Below, in pieces: positions 20,766 to 31,866 of a stretch of 41,115 bases of DNA. The number at the start of each line of letters is the position of its first letter. Position 1 is the first letter of the stretch. Under the pieces are notes generated by a model that was given only the letters and a program-made list of their open reading frames with translations, made no database searches and was not told where the DNA came from. The position numbers were made by a program, and so were the translations under genes. Source of the DNA: Smittium culicis (lineage: Eukaryota > Kickxellomycota > Harpellomycetes > Harpellales > Legeriomycetaceae); contig LSSN01001293.1 of NCBI GenBank assembly GCA_001970855.1, forward strand, positions 1 through 41,115. The letters run 5' to 3'.

Positions 20766-22050
20766 ATCTAATCCTATTTAAATATACCTTTATATTTTCT
20801 AAAATAATTTATTGTTAATATTAACACTAATACTTTAACTTGACTTTTATTTAGTTTTATACACATCATTTTTTTTACCTGCAATATGGTTTTATATATA
20901 ATAATATATTTAATAATATATTTATTCTAATAAGGTTTGGTCATATTGTAAAATATATCAAATAGAAATCAATCAGTCCATTTTACCTATACATCTCGAA
21001 TACTGGAATAATAGATAATAGCACCTTTAGAAATTTTTTATGCATGATGAATTCTATATAGCAGTAAAATACACAAATAATTTACTTTAAATAAATTTAC
21101 CATCTATTTTATTTAGTTTAATTTCAACTCTGTAAAACTACTTGCTATTAATATTGATTATTTAAATTAGCTTCTATAAATTCAATTATAGAGGCTTAAT
21201 TTACATTAAAACGTGTGTTAACTTATTTCATTTGAAACCATGCAAATATAATTTGATATTCGACGTATAGTAGTATTAGATATCTAAAGCTTCAGTCACT
21301 ACTAACTCTATTACTGATATATAAATTTAAAAATAAACCAATATCAGGCACTTCTTTTTTTTTATATTGGTTGAGCCTTTTGTTAAATTAGAAAATGTAT
21401 GAAAAATAAATATTAATCTTTATTCGCCAATATTACTTCAATTTTTTTGATTGGCCTATGGCGTAATATAAACTCAAGTTAAATATTAAAATATAGCAAA
21501 TCATTAACCACTAATTTTAATTCGAGCTAGACCAGTAATAGATCTCTAAACCATAAATACGTGAAGTTGTTGGATAGGTGATATTCCATAAAATAATAAT
21601 AAAACTTGACTATAATATGATTGGTATATGACTTGATCAGTAATTTAAGTAGAATTTCTGATCCAGCAAATAAGCTGAGAGTTTACCTATAAAAAAAAAA
21701 TTTTTTTATAAGCCTGCAAAAAAAGTTTAAAATTTTTTTGGTGATGAAAATTAGCATATAAAATTTCTCAAATAAATCGATAAAAGCAGTAAATACAAAA
21801 TAATTACATGTTTTGAAGAGCTTAATTGTTAGAGTTTAAAGCTTACTATTTCTCTCATCATTCAAATACCTCTATAGAGATATTCATTCTCCTATAAACG
21901 ATTTTTTATCAGTTTCCAATTTAATACGCAACTACAATCAGGACACTCGATACACACTCGCCTTTTATATATACATAGTTTTTGGTATCCGAAATTATTC
22001 AATTGAAAAAATATTATTACTGAAATTCATTTTGTCTCAATAAATCGAAT
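20766..22050. other. Intergenic region between the two helicase genes
   Basis: About 1.3 kb of AT-rich DNA without a supported exon on either strand. The distal part should hold the HAS1 promoter. Confidence 0.5.
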
Positions 22051-23946
22051 ATGGATAGCTCTAATTTGGCTTCAGAAGGAAAGAAGAGAAAAAGGAAGCA
22101 TGGAAAGAGCTCTGCAAAGCCCGAGGCTACAATAGAAGTACCTTCTGTTGAAACTGAACAACCTAATACTACAGAAAAGAAATCTAGTACCAAAGCTAAC
22201 AAAAAGAAAGCCGATAGTGACGTCAATATCGCAGCACCAGAATCTACTGATTCTGTAGATAAAACACAAGATACTCAAAAATCTCCAAAATCAAAGAAGC
22301 AGAAAAAAGAGAAAAAATCTGTTGAGCCTGAAAATGATACATCTGATGAGCCCAAGCCAAAAGAAAAGAATAGCAAACAATCTCATGTTGATGAGGTTAT
22401 CAATGAAAGCCAAGAACTAAACTACGACTTCCAAGGTTTGCCTATATCTGACCAAACTAAGAATGCTATTAAGGAGTTAGGTTTTGAGAAAATGACAGAA
22501 GTTCAAGCACGCACTATCCCTCCTCTTTTAGCCGGAAAGGACGTTTTGGGTGCAGCTAAAACAGGTTCTGGAAAAACTTTATCCTTTTTAATCCCAGCAA
22601 TAGAGCTTTTGACTACCTTAAAATTCAAACCAAGAAACGGAACTGGTATTATCATTATCGCACCAACAAGAGAATTGGCTTTACAAACATTTACTGTTGC
22701 TAGAGATTTGCTCCAATTTCACACTCAAACTTTTGGTATTGTAATGGGAGGTGCTAATCGTAAAGCAGAGGCTGATAAACTGATAAAGGGTGTGAACTTG
22801 TTAGTAGCTACACCCGGTAGATTGCTTGATCATTTGCAAAATACCAAAGGATTTATTATAAAAAACTTGAAAACTTTAGTTATTGACGAAGCTGATAGAA
22901 TCCTAGAAGATGGTTTCGAAGACGAAATGCGTGCTATTATCAACATTCTTCCTAAACAAGATCGTCAAACTGCTCTCTTTTCGGCCACTCAAACTACTAA
23001 AGTAGAAGACTTAGCCCGTATATCATTAAAAAAAGGACCTCTTTATATTAACGTTGATTCAAAACAAGTTGAAGCAACAGCTGACGGCTTGGAGCAAGGC
23101 TATGTTGTGACTGATTCTGATACACGTTTCTTGTTGTTATTTACATTCTTGAAAAAGAACCTAAAGAAGAAGATCATTGTTTTCTTTTCTTCTTGCAACA
23201 GTGTCAAATACCATGCTGAATTATTAAACTATATTGATATCCCTGTTTTAGACTTGCACGGGAAGCAAAAACAGCAAAAGCGAACTAACACATTCTTTGA
23301 ATTCGTTAATGCTCAAACTGGTATCATGTTGTGTACAAACGTAGCGGCTCGTGGTCTTGATATCCCATCTGTTGATTGGATCATTCAATTCGATCCACCA
23401 GATGATCCTAGAGACTATATCCATCGTGTCGGACGTACGGCAAGAGCAGGAAATTCGGGTAAATCTTTGCTCTTCTTGCTACCATCAGAACTAGGCTTTC
23501 TTTATTATTTGAAACAGTCTAAGGTCAGCCCAAGTGAGTACATTTTCCCTTCAAACAAGATCGCCAAAATTCAGCCACAGCTCGAAAATTTGATTGAAAA
23601 GAATTATTATCTAAATAAATCTGCACGTGATGGTTACCGCTCATATTTGCAGGCGTATACCTCATATCAGCTAAAAACCATCTTTGACGTCAACCAGCTC
23701 GATCTTGCTAAAGTCGGAAAATCGTTTGGTTTCAGCATCCCACCCAAAGTCAACCTCAAAATGGCATCTAATAACAACAAACCCTCATTCTCAGGAAGTT
23801 CAGGTCGTAATGAACCTACAACACGTAGATCAACGACCGGCGGTAATTCGACTTTCAACTCAAATAATCGTCAAAATCCTAACCATTATGCAGACAATAA
23901 TAGAAAATCAGCTTCAAGCGATAAGTCACGACAATGGTCAAGATAA
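22051..23946 (+). CDS. HAS1: ATP-dependent RNA helicase HAS1 (DDX18)
   Basis: A single exon codes for 631 residues. HAS1 is a nucleolar DEAD-box helicase needed for 18S rRNA maturation and for release of snoRNAs during 40S/60S assembly. The first 120 residues are Lys/Ser/Glu-rich with nuclear/nucleolar localisation-type clusters (KKRKRKHGK). Then come Q motif FQGLPI...EVQARTIP (127-157), motif [10 protein letters not shown] (168-176), PTRELA (205-210), TPGR (254-257), DEAD (279-282), SAT (311-313), ARGLD (433-437) and [10 protein letters not shown] (458-467). HAS1-specific features follow: [17 protein letters not shown] segment [14 protein letters not shown] and the C-terminal [13 protein letters not shown]. 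The tail after that is a low-complexity N/S/R segment about 60 residues long, longer than in yeast. The A of the ATG follows an AT-rich leader with no in-frame start upstream. Confidence 0.95.
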   Translation: MDSSNLASEGKKRKRKHGKSSAKPEATIEVPSVETEQPNTTEKKSSTKANKKKADSDVNIAAPESTDSVDKTQDTQKSPKSKKQKKEKKSVEPENDTSDEPKPKEKNSKQSHVDEVINESQELNYDFQGLPISDQTKNAIKELGFEKMTEVQARTIPPLLAGKDVLGAAKTGSGKTLSFLIPAIELLTTLKFKPRNGTGIIIIAPTRELALQTFTVARDLLQFHTQTFGIVMGGANRKAEADKLIKGVNLLVATPGRLLDHLQNTKGFIIKNLKTLVIDEADRILEDGFEDEMRAIINILPKQDRQTALFSATQTTKVEDLARISLKKGPLYINVDSKQVEATADGLEQGYVVTDSDTRFLLLFTFLKKNLKKKIIVFFSSCNSVKYHAELLNYIDIPVLDLHGKQKQQKRTNTFFEFVNAQTGIMLCTNVAARGLDIPSVDWIIQFDPPDDPRDYIHRVGRTARAGNSGKSLLFLLPSELGFLYYLKQSKVSPSEYIFPSNKIAKIQPQLENLIEKNYYLNKSARDGYRSYLQAYTSYQLKTIFDVNQLDLAKVGKSFGFSIPPKVNLKMASNNNKPSFSGSSGRNEPTTRRSTTGGNSTFNSNNRQNPNHYADNNRKSASSDKSRQWSR

Positions 23947-25842
23947 TTATATTTCCCCAGCCCTTCTTTTTTCTTTTGAAATAAAAACAACTAATAGTAT
24001 TCCCGTCGATTTGAAGAGATTAAGACATTTTTTTCTTAATTTTTTATACAAAATTAAAATTTCCAGAAGTTTCTTTTATTAATTCCAAAAGGATAAAATT
24101 TATACATATAAAAAATAACTTAATGGAGGTTTTTTTTTAACTTTTTTAATAACTATTCACTATTGTTTCCTTTTTTTTATATTTCTAAATAAATATAAAT
24201 TTAAAATAAAAACTTGTTTTACAAAATTTGAATCTATTTAGTTAGAAAAAAATGTTTGATTGTCTATTTATCCTCAATATTGACAGTATACTGATTTTGG
24301 TCTGCGATAAATAGTCAGTTGCGTTCAATAATTATAGTATAATTCCTAGACTCAATTAATTATCGACTTGTTTTGATGAAACAGTAAATAATAATTCATC
24401 TTATTATTCATAATTGAACTGATAGTTCTTTTTTTTTTAAAGAACGTTGGATAAGAAATAATTATTTAACATTCTGTAAATAGCTTTTTCCTTTAGTCTA
24501 ATTACTAAAGGTTTGATGATAATAACTTGTTTTAAAATCTGTTTGTCTCTTATTGATTTTGAAGTCTGTTATCTGTCTCGTTCAACAGCGTTGGGGTGTA
24601 AAAATTAAGCTTCATTTATTTATAAATAAGCATAGCTTTTAGGAATCCATTTAATATATGAACCTACAGGATTAATGTGCTGAAAGCGGCTGAAAAGTGC
24701 TTATTAGTGAAGATATTTAATATCGAAGATTCAACCATAACGTAAATATAAACAATTTTATCCTGATGCTTAGATGTGCACTATTTTATGCACTTATTTA
24801 AAGTTAATATGCTGCAACTAGAAAATTTATGGATGTTTATATTTAGATCTAGACAGATATTTGGGAGGGGATAGGTATGTTGTAAAGAGATATATGTTTG
24901 GTCATTTGAATTATGTGTTAATTGAAGTATTGTAGTGTATTTTTAGTTAGCAAAACCCTTTGCAACTTGCTCATAAATCGTTTTTGGAAGCCTTTGTTCT
25001 ATACTATTACCTGAGATGTTGATGTTTCCGTGATAGTATGGCAATATTATTGATACTATTAAATTTGGGTGGCTAATAAGTTTATTTTCACCATACTATC
25101 ATCTATTGCTTTTTTGTAAAATTTGTGCTGCATTTTTTTAAGCCGATATCTTGTGACTATGTTTTATTGGCGCGGCAAACCCGATCTTGTGTGTACAGAG
25201 TTTTGCTAGTTTGATATGTGAGATAATCAGCTGATCAAGTTTGTTGGGCAGTAATCTCAATCTCTGTTTCAAATTGTCTGCCTGTTTTATAGAACAATCT
25301 TTTCTCAGACTGTTTAATAACCGCGAAATAAATCTGGAATAATAATTTTGGGAAGAGTTGAGGCGCGTAAATTGCGATTAACTATTTAGGCAATAAACGA
25401 CTTGGCGAATTTGCTAATTCCTTGAATACTTTTTAAAAAAAAAAAAAAAAATTTAAATAAATCTGCCCAATACTTTCCTCCGCCCAACAACTTTTTTGAC
25501 TTCTAAACGCTATGTCTGCTTTATGTTCCAATAATATCACTAGCTGAAATATACTTAAATTGCACACAAACAACTTTCGTACAAAATGATTTCTCTAATT
25601 CCAATTGTGCTCTTTTTTAGATTAACCGTAAAGTTAAAATAAATTAAAGCTTTTGCTGACAAATAAATGAAATTGTTATAAATACTTCCTCATCCACTAA
25701 CCCCAATATATTTTCTGCTTACCTCTAAACAATAAATTTTTTAAAAAATTGGATTAATCAAATTGCCTGATATTTAACTATATAACTCAGCGAAAGAAAG
25801 CGCTATATATCAAACAGGATTCAGAATCAGTTATTTATCGAT
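23947..25842. other. 1.9-kb intergenic region
   Basis: No gene recognised. It contains the inverted repeat at 25031-25101. It may also hold a small upstream signal-peptide exon (25586-25627) for the next gene. Confidence 0.45.
25031..25101. repeat. Perfect 11-bp inverted repeat with 49-bp spacer
   Basis: TGATAGTATGG at 25031-25041 is exactly complementary to CCATACTATCA at 25091-25101. It could form a cruciform or a small non-autonomous element end pair; no clear target duplication was seen. Confidence 0.5.
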
Positions 25843-26400
25843 ATGAATTTGAATCTATATCTTAACAGTATATCTTCTAATGGGTGGAAGTTTCAGCTGC
25901 GTGACGATTTTGAGTACAAAAAGGGCGGTGGTGGTGGTAGGGCTCCCTCAGTCTCAGCCCCAAAAGCTCCTTCAATAGGCGGTTCAACGCTCGGTAAGAC
26001 GCCGAGCAACACGGGAAGCCAATACATAGTTGGAGGAGGCATACCTACAAACAGAGCCCCATTTTTAGGAACTGGTCTGCTTTTTGCTGGAGGCGGCTAC
26101 TATTTAGGTTCTAGAAGACAAGTAAACAGAAACTCTTGCACCTGCGAATGTATCAACAGCAACGGAACCGTCGTAATAAATAAAACCATAGAAAAAGACG
26201 AAGATGTTGAATTAGGAAACAATACAGAATCTTTAAAAGGGTTCGTTGTTTGCTACGGAATTCAAGTGAGTGAAGACTTTGATCCCTGTAACAACGAATG
26301 CCCAACTTTAAGTGAATCTAGCTCTCCCAAAACACACAACCTCAACTTGCTAATTCTTTTTATCTTTATTATTTCAGCTGTGCTATCGACTCAATCTTAA
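25843..26400 (+). CDS. Gly-rich, Cys-containing putative surface protein
   Basis: The frame gives 185 residues. A short N-terminal part ends in a KKGGGGG tract, followed by an A/P/S/G-rich linker and a hydrophobic Gly-rich helix (FLGTGLLFAGGGYYLG). A Cys-containing domain (CTCEC, then C, C and C spread over 55 residues) carries N-glycosylation sequons NGT, NKT and NNT. The last segment NLLILFIFIISAVLSTQS resembles a GPI-attachment signal or tail anchor. The listed ATG lacks a signal peptide. A possible upstream exon 25586-25627 starts MISLIPIVLFF and can be spliced in phase 0 to acceptor 25830/25831, which would supply one. The layout is reminiscent of fungal Gly-rich secreted proteins with a C-terminal GPI tail, but I do not recognise a family. 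Exon GC content well above background supports a real gene. Confidence 0.6.
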   Translation: MNLNLYLNSISSNGWKFQLRDDFEYKKGGGGGRAPSVSAPKAPSIGGSTLGKTPSNTGSQYIVGGGIPTNRAPFLGTGLLFAGGGYYLGSRRQVNRNSCTCECINSNGTVVINKTIEKDEDVELGNNTESLKGFVVCYGIQVSEDFDPCNNECPTLSESSSPKTHNLNLLILFIFIISAVLSTQS

Positions 26401-27599
26401 CGCCATCAAACTATCATTCATTATCAATATTTTACTGAATTTTCCTGCGTTTATTTCAAGATCATGTTTTTATGTGTCTATGAAATACCCAATGACGATA
26501 TAAATACCCTACAGCCATAAATAGCGCTTATTTTCTTTTTTAAATAACTTGTGTCTAGTCTAGATTTTTCATCCCATCTATACCCTAATTGATAAACGAC
26601 TCGATAATTTATACTCGATTTTCTTATCCTCTATTTCTTATCTTAATTAGGTGCTATACTTTTGTATTATTATAATCGGAATTTCATTTATTTATAATAG
26701 ATTAAAAAACTATACATGAAACAATTTGGCTCTTCCGAACCTGTTTTTTTTTTGTTTTAAAAGTTTTTGAATATAAGTAGTTGTATTATTTAAAATTATC
26801 TGAACTTTGAAAAAATAATCCCCTTTAAATGCTAAATTTTCTTTAAAATATATCAAAACAATATAAAGCAAACCTAAAAGTCTAATAACAATAAAAATAA
26901 TTTCACGATTAAACATAGTGAAAATATCTTTTTGTTTTCTTTATTTTTTTATTAAGAATTCTCTTTTCGATTCACTGTATACAATTTTAGTTGAAAGAAT
27001 AACTATTAACCACCGTTTTGTCTAGAAATTTAAATTGTATTCTTGAAAATTCAATAAAAAATCATCAGAATATTAATACCATTTTTAACTAGAAATGTTA
27101 ACGATTAAAATCAATAAAACTTTATCAAAAATCATTTTAAATTCTTCAAAAAAAGCTTTCTCTTTATAGATTAAAAATAGATATATGGTAATAGCGATTG
27201 ATTGCAAAAAATTTAAATAAAGACGCTTTTTATACCGGAATAAGTTAGCATAAATATGATTTCTTGATAAAGTAGTTCTATTATACAGACTATTAAAAAT
27301 AAATAATCTAAGTTTTGTTTGATATTGTTTAAGCTGAAGTGATATTGAAAATAATACAAGACAATTTTTTTTTTTATTAAAAAAAATCAGAGTCTTTGAT
27401 ATTCAAAAAATATAATACGCTACGATCATTACTGCATTAAAAGTATACAACTCATTTTAAAAAAATTTTATTAATTCGCTGTTTTATTTAAACGTAGTTT
27501 TTTTTTAACTTTGCTACTATTTCGGTTCAGTAATTTAGTCCGTTTCATCATCATCAAATCATTAAACTGTTTAGATGAAAAGTATTAATAGAAAGAAAA
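26401..27599. other. Intergenic region, 1.2 kb
   Basis: AT-rich sequence between a plus-strand and a minus-strand gene that converge. No exon or RNA gene was recognised; the 68-codon minus-strand frame at 26710-26916 is AT low-complexity and unsupported. Confidence 0.5.
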
Positions 27600-28487
27600 T
27601 TAAACTGGAGTCAATGGTTCCAACTGTCTGCTGCTGCTGCTGCTAGTAGAATCAGTGGCTGTGGTAGATGTTATGGTTGCGCTTGATGATCCAGTTGCGC
27701 TTGATGATCCAGTTGCGCTTGATGATCCAGTTGCGCTTGATGATCCAGTTGCGCTTGATGATCCAGTTGCGCTTGATGATCCAGTTGCGCTTGATGATCC
27801 AGTTGCGCTTGATGATCCAGTTGCGCTTGATGATCCAGTTGCGCTTGATGATCCAGTTGCACTTGATGGTCCAGTTGCGCTTGATGATCCAGTTGAGCTT
27901 GATGGTCCGGTTGCGCTTGATGGTCCGGTTGCGCTTGATGGTCCGGTTGCGCTTGATGGCCCGGTTGCGCTTGATGTTCCGGTTAAAGTACTATTGGGAT
28001 CGATTGAACCTGTTGTAGATTTAGGAATAGGTTGTGGACAAATCAAACCTCCATCAATACCATCGGGAACACAGTTATACCAAGCTGAGCACGCAAGACC
28101 ATAAAAACATTGTGTATCTGGGTATTGGCACCAACCCATCACGCACCATCCGTTTTTAGTAAGCTGCTTGACGTTTAACGCAGCTCTGTTTTTTTCTTCG
28201 CAATTAATGCAATATACACTACTGCTAAAATTCCCGCTCACAATACCCTTCATAATGTCTGGAGTCCAACCCAAATTGGTAATGTTTCTTTCTGTGTAAA
28301 GATCTGGTACGTAGTCTGTGCTTTCGATTATTCTGGTGACATTAGGCATACTTATGGTTATCTGGGCCATAAGTAGCTGATTCGATTGTGTTCCGACTGG
28401 TACGAGAACATTGATTTTCTCCTCGCTTTTTACAAACGCTTGTAATAACGATATCGAAAGAGAAATTAGGATCGTTTTGATAAACAT
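27600..28487 (-). CDS. Secreted Cys-rich protein with Ser/Ala/Thr/Gly repeat stalk
   Basis: A single-exon frame gives 295 residues. Residues 1-21 are a clear signal peptide (MFIKTILISLSISLLQAFVKS). Residues 22-90 have no Cys. Eight cysteines follow at 93, 96, 115, 120, 127, 133, 139 and 150 (for example NGWCVMGWC, YGLACSAWYNC), probably forming four disulfides in the extracellular space. From about 172 to 273 the protein is a Ser/Thr-rich stalk of 17 hexapeptides SSATGS/SSATGP, a likely O-mannosylation region as in fungal wall and adhesion proteins. The C-terminus (SSSSSRQLEPLTPV) has no hydrophobic GPI tail, so the protein should be released or wall-bound. No family was recognised. The antisense frames are also open across the repeat because the unit is a multiple of three; the signal peptide and cysteine domain decide for this strand. 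Confidence 0.8.
   Translation of the reverse strand: MFIKTILISLSISLLQAFVKSEEKINVLVPVGTQSNQLLMAQITISMPNVTRIIESTDYVPDLYTERNITNLGWTPDIMKGIVSGNFSSSVYCINCEEKNRAALNVKQLTKNGWCVMGWCQYPDTQCFYGLACSAWYNCVPDGIDGGLICPQPIPKSTTGSIDPNSTLTGTSSATGPSSATGPSSATGPSSATGPSSSTGSSSATGPSSATGSSSATGSSSATGSSSATGSSSATGSSSATGSSSATGSSSATGSSSATGSSSATGSSSATITSTTATDSTSSSSSRQLEPLTPV
27679..27984. repeat. 17-copy, 18-bp coding minisatellite
   Basis: Exactly 306 bp made of 17 units of GCGCTTGATGATCCAGTT (plus-strand view). The first ten units, which encode the C-terminal half of the stalk, are identical. Units 11-17 carry point changes (GGT for GAT, CCGGTT for CCAGTT, one GAG, one GTT). The pattern suggests recent expansion at one end of an older array. 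The repeat is in frame and lies inside the secreted-protein gene. Confidence 0.97.
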
Positions 28488-29148
28488 CTTTAAAATCTAT
28501 ATTTGATTGCTTAATTAATAAATGGATGGTAGTATACTTATTACCGCGTATAATGTTTTTTGTGGATGCTAAATGCCTTAGAATGATTTTAAGATTTCAA
28601 AGTCGAATTAATTGCTAAAAAATAAACCATTATGAATAATGCTATATCTTTGATTAAATACTTTAATTTAAACGCACAAGAAAAAAATTATATTACAGAC
28701 ACTAATACTTTTCTTTATTTTTTTTATCTAAATAATATATAATCATTCAATAAGTCTTACTATTATAAAAACGTTTTAAATTTCCATGCACGGTTTTAAA
28801 TATATTCCCCAATGGCTCTTTAATTTGGAAACTATAAATAAATTATTATATCAAAGTTGCGTAATTAGTGGTTTAATAGTTTATTCATTAAAATGTAAAT
28901 AATAGGTTTTAAAAATAGAATCATTAATTATTAGCTAATGGGAATTTGTTTTCATTTCCTGGTTCATAGTGTCAGTCTTATTATTTTTTACTCGATTGTA
29001 TTTATATCTTTATCAATTTAAAACTCCTATCCAAAATACATTTCTAAAAGAAAAATTTATAGATTAAACATAGAAGAAATTTAATTATTAAAAATAAAGT
29101 TATTGTAATCAATTGGTAATAAGAAAATTCTTTAATCTTTAGTCTTAA

Positions 29149-29241
29149 CCCTCCAAGTCCTGACTTTTTCAAGTTTCAAATACATAAAGAACATATTTGA
29201 ATTTTCAAATGCACATTTAATGCACTCCAGGGCTTGGAGGG
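29149..29241. mobile_element. 93-bp MITE-like element with piggyBac-type ends
   Basis: The element is bordered on both sides by TTAA (29145-29148 and 29242-29245). Its ends are inverted repeats CCCTCCAAGTCCTG and, from the right, CCCTCCAAGCCCTG, matching at 13 of 14 positions. TTAA target duplication plus terminal CCC...GGG is the hallmark of the piggyBac superfamily. There is no coding capacity, so it would be non-autonomous. Confidence 0.65.
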
Positions 29242-29489
29242 TTAATATTCATTAGTGCTATGGTATAATTATTAGAATTACTACATAATTACTCTGTATC
29301 AATTTCAATTAGGTCTCTAAAGAAAAATGGATAATTGAGGCGCAGTAAAAATTTCACTTATAACTGTTTTTTTATTATAAATTCAGATTCAACAAAATCC
29401 TTGTGTTAGATTTTTGCTATCTATCAAATGTTTACCATTATAAGATTTGTCTTTTTTTTTAACTTTTATTATTAGCTGTTAATATTTAA

Positions 29490-30095
29490 CCCTTTCACGG
29501 ACGGTAGATTATTTTTTATCTACCAAATATAGCCAACTGTGTTAAATTATTATACTTTAATTCAGAGTCCTTAAGAAATTTTGTTATATTTAAAAATAAA
29601 GGAAATATTAAACTTAACAACCATATACGAATAAATAAATCCAGCATTTTTAAGAGTGTTAGACAGGACGAATTAATAAATTGAAAAACTGACTAATACA
29701 ACTTGCAACAATATTAAAAGTAGCTAGAAAAATAAACATTTCAATAAAGTTTCCTATCTATATAAGATATCAAGAATGTCTTTTCTGTATCTGCTAAAGA
29801 ATAAACACTGATGTGGAAATAAACTAACCTACAGCTTTTTATCGCAGTTTGATATGCACTTCCTTGTTTATACGTTTCTAAAGTAATCATTTACATGATA
29901 CTATTAACCTTATCCCGTCCAACACACTTGCTAAAATTAAATTCATTGATTCGTTAAAAATTAAAAAGATGTTTTATTGTTTGCTTTTATTTTACATTAT
30001 GCAATATTTCTTAAAGCCTCGGAATTATAGTGTTTTTATTGTACACAGTTGGCTTAATCTGGTGGGCCAAAAATGGTATACTGCCCGGGAAAGGG
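29490..30095. mobile_element. About 606-bp TTAA-flanked element, piggyBac-type ends
   Basis: TTAA is at 29486-29489 and 30096-30099. The ends CCCTTTCACGGACGGTA and, from the right, CCCTTTCCCGGGCAGTA match at 14 of 17 positions. The left end includes a hairpin (GGTAGAT/ATCTACC). No transposase is visible inside; the 74-codon frame at 29969-30193 runs past the right end and shows no transposase feature. A third TTAACC-type terminus at 29904 suggests an alternative, shorter element of about 188 bp sharing the same right end. Confidence 0.5.
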
Positions 30096-31638
30096 TTAAG
30101 AAAAGTAATTTCTGTGTTTTTAGCAATATGAAATATTTTTATGAGAATTGGAACAAATTTTTCTTTGAACTTTTATCTTTTAATATAAACTAGATAAACA
30201 CTTTGGTTTTATTAGCTATTCTAATTTAAAGACTTTTTAATAGAGTTTTAAAATGAAATTATAGATTTTTATGCTCGAAAATTTTAATGTAAAAAATTCG
30301 AATACATAAAATATCCTATAGTATAGTATTTAGTTGACTATAAGATATTTTTGTTCGCCTATTATTTTTGCATATTAATCCAGTCTCTAAACCTATTAAT
30401 TCAAGAATTTTATTTTTGAAAATATATATGCGATATATATTCAATAATTTTTCCTTGCGTATTTTAATAAAAGTTCAATTAATATAATTAATTCCATTTA
30501 TCGTAAATAAATCCTGAAAAACTAAATTTATATAATTTCAAATTTTAATTTCTGCAAGGTACTTCAATTCTTATTTTATACAAATATACTATCATCAATC
30601 TTTTATTTAGAGTGTAATGTAAAAGGCTCGATAATCTAACCAAATGAATGCTCAAAAAGTAAATTTTTTATAATAATTAGTGTCTAGATAATAGGATGTC
30701 ATTATAATATGATTATATAGGTCGTTATATATAGAAATATTAAATCAAAAGTATCTTTTAACTCATAATTTTTGTGATTTGTTATATTTTATTGTAAATC
30801 TAGTTTTATCTAGCTTCAGCTATAGATATAAACCAAATAACCTAATTATTATTTTATTAATTCATATAGTAAAGTATATGTATATAACCTACTAGATTTA
30901 TAAATAAATTTTATTCATAAGTTTATGCTATTTAAAGGTGCGTTTCAAGTAAGTATTTTTTTTACTGAAGAGCTTGATAGAATACATTACATTAATTTTC
31001 ATTGTAAAAAAAAGCTCAATCCTCTATATCTACGATCAGCTTCGTCATGAAAATTTAGCCATATGACCGTAGCTTTACTATCATAGTTAGAGTTGCTAAG
31101 TTGGATACTTTATCTTAAGTTTTAAATTTTCACTCAAATTATTTTAATTTTATAGTTTTGGATTTACATTTTCATCACTTGCGTTTTATTCCAGCATCGC
31201 CTTCGAATTTTTTTTATATTCTTTTTTTTTCAGCAGTTTTATTTACTTGATACAACCACTTGTATAAACTGCTTAATCTTACTAATATATTCGATAAATT
31301 TTCTAATGAAATTCAAAAATTTAGTTTTAAATATAGAAGCATCTGTTTATTTGAAAAAATAGATTTTGGAATAATAATAGAATTTTGTAGTAAAACAAAT
31401 ATAATATCCTATTAATATTACGGTATAAAAGCTCAACATTTTAGAATTTTTCTTGTATTCCTAGCCTATATTTTAAATATTTTTTATTAATGATATAGTC
31501 ATTCGGCCAAAATAAAGTAATAATTGCATATGATTTTTTTATTTGAAAAAAAAAAAAAAAAAAAACATCAATTTATTCTATATTAATTATTTAAATGGAT
31601 AATTTAAAAAGTTTTTTTTTACAGCCATGTGCTAATAT

Positions 31639-31866
31639 ATGCAAACGCTTTTAGACCAAATAAATAAGGATTTGTTTTTTACAACTTCATTACAAACGCT
31701 TAATTTAGTTTTCAAGCTATTAGTTGATTTTTTTTTGTATATTTCACCAATGCGAATAATATCTGTACTTTTTTTATATTGCTTGCCTATATTGGCTATT
31801 ATTTTGGGAAGCGGAACATATTTTCTTATAAATTCTATTTGCTATTCGAATCAGATAAATATATAG
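31639..31866 (+). CDS. Small hydrophobic ORF, doubtful
   Basis: This 75-codon frame begins at an ATG preceded by an in-frame stop. It encodes one long or two short hydrophobic segments (about residues 39-68, PMRIISVLFLYCLPILAIILG...). AT-rich DNA often produces such F/I/L-rich frames by chance, and there is no family match that I recognise. It could be a small membrane protein or noise. Confidence 0.15.
   Translation: MQTLLDQINKDLFFTTSLQTLNLVFKLLVDFFLYISPMRIISVLFLYCLPILAIILGSGTYFLINSICYSNQINI

Noticed and set aside
27679..27984. CRISPR-like regular repeats
   Set aside because: The 18-bp units are directly adjacent with no spacers and lie in frame within a eukaryotic gene.
27655..28104. Plus-strand frames of 149 and 116 codons (repeating ALDDPV and QLRLMI) opposite the secreted-protein gene
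   Set aside because: They arise because the 18-bp repeat is a multiple of three and lacks stops in several frames. Only the minus strand has a signal peptide, a Cys domain and non-repetitive coding sequence.
29660..29930. GTGTTAGACAGGACG and CGTCCAACACAC as ends of one element
   Set aside because: Their TTAA sides face toward each other, so they cannot be the two outer ends of a single TTAA insertion, and the match is weak.
29969..30193. 74-codon plus-strand frame as a transposase fragment
   Set aside because: It overlaps the right end of the TTAA element and has aromatic, AT-driven composition without any DDD or zinc-finger signature.
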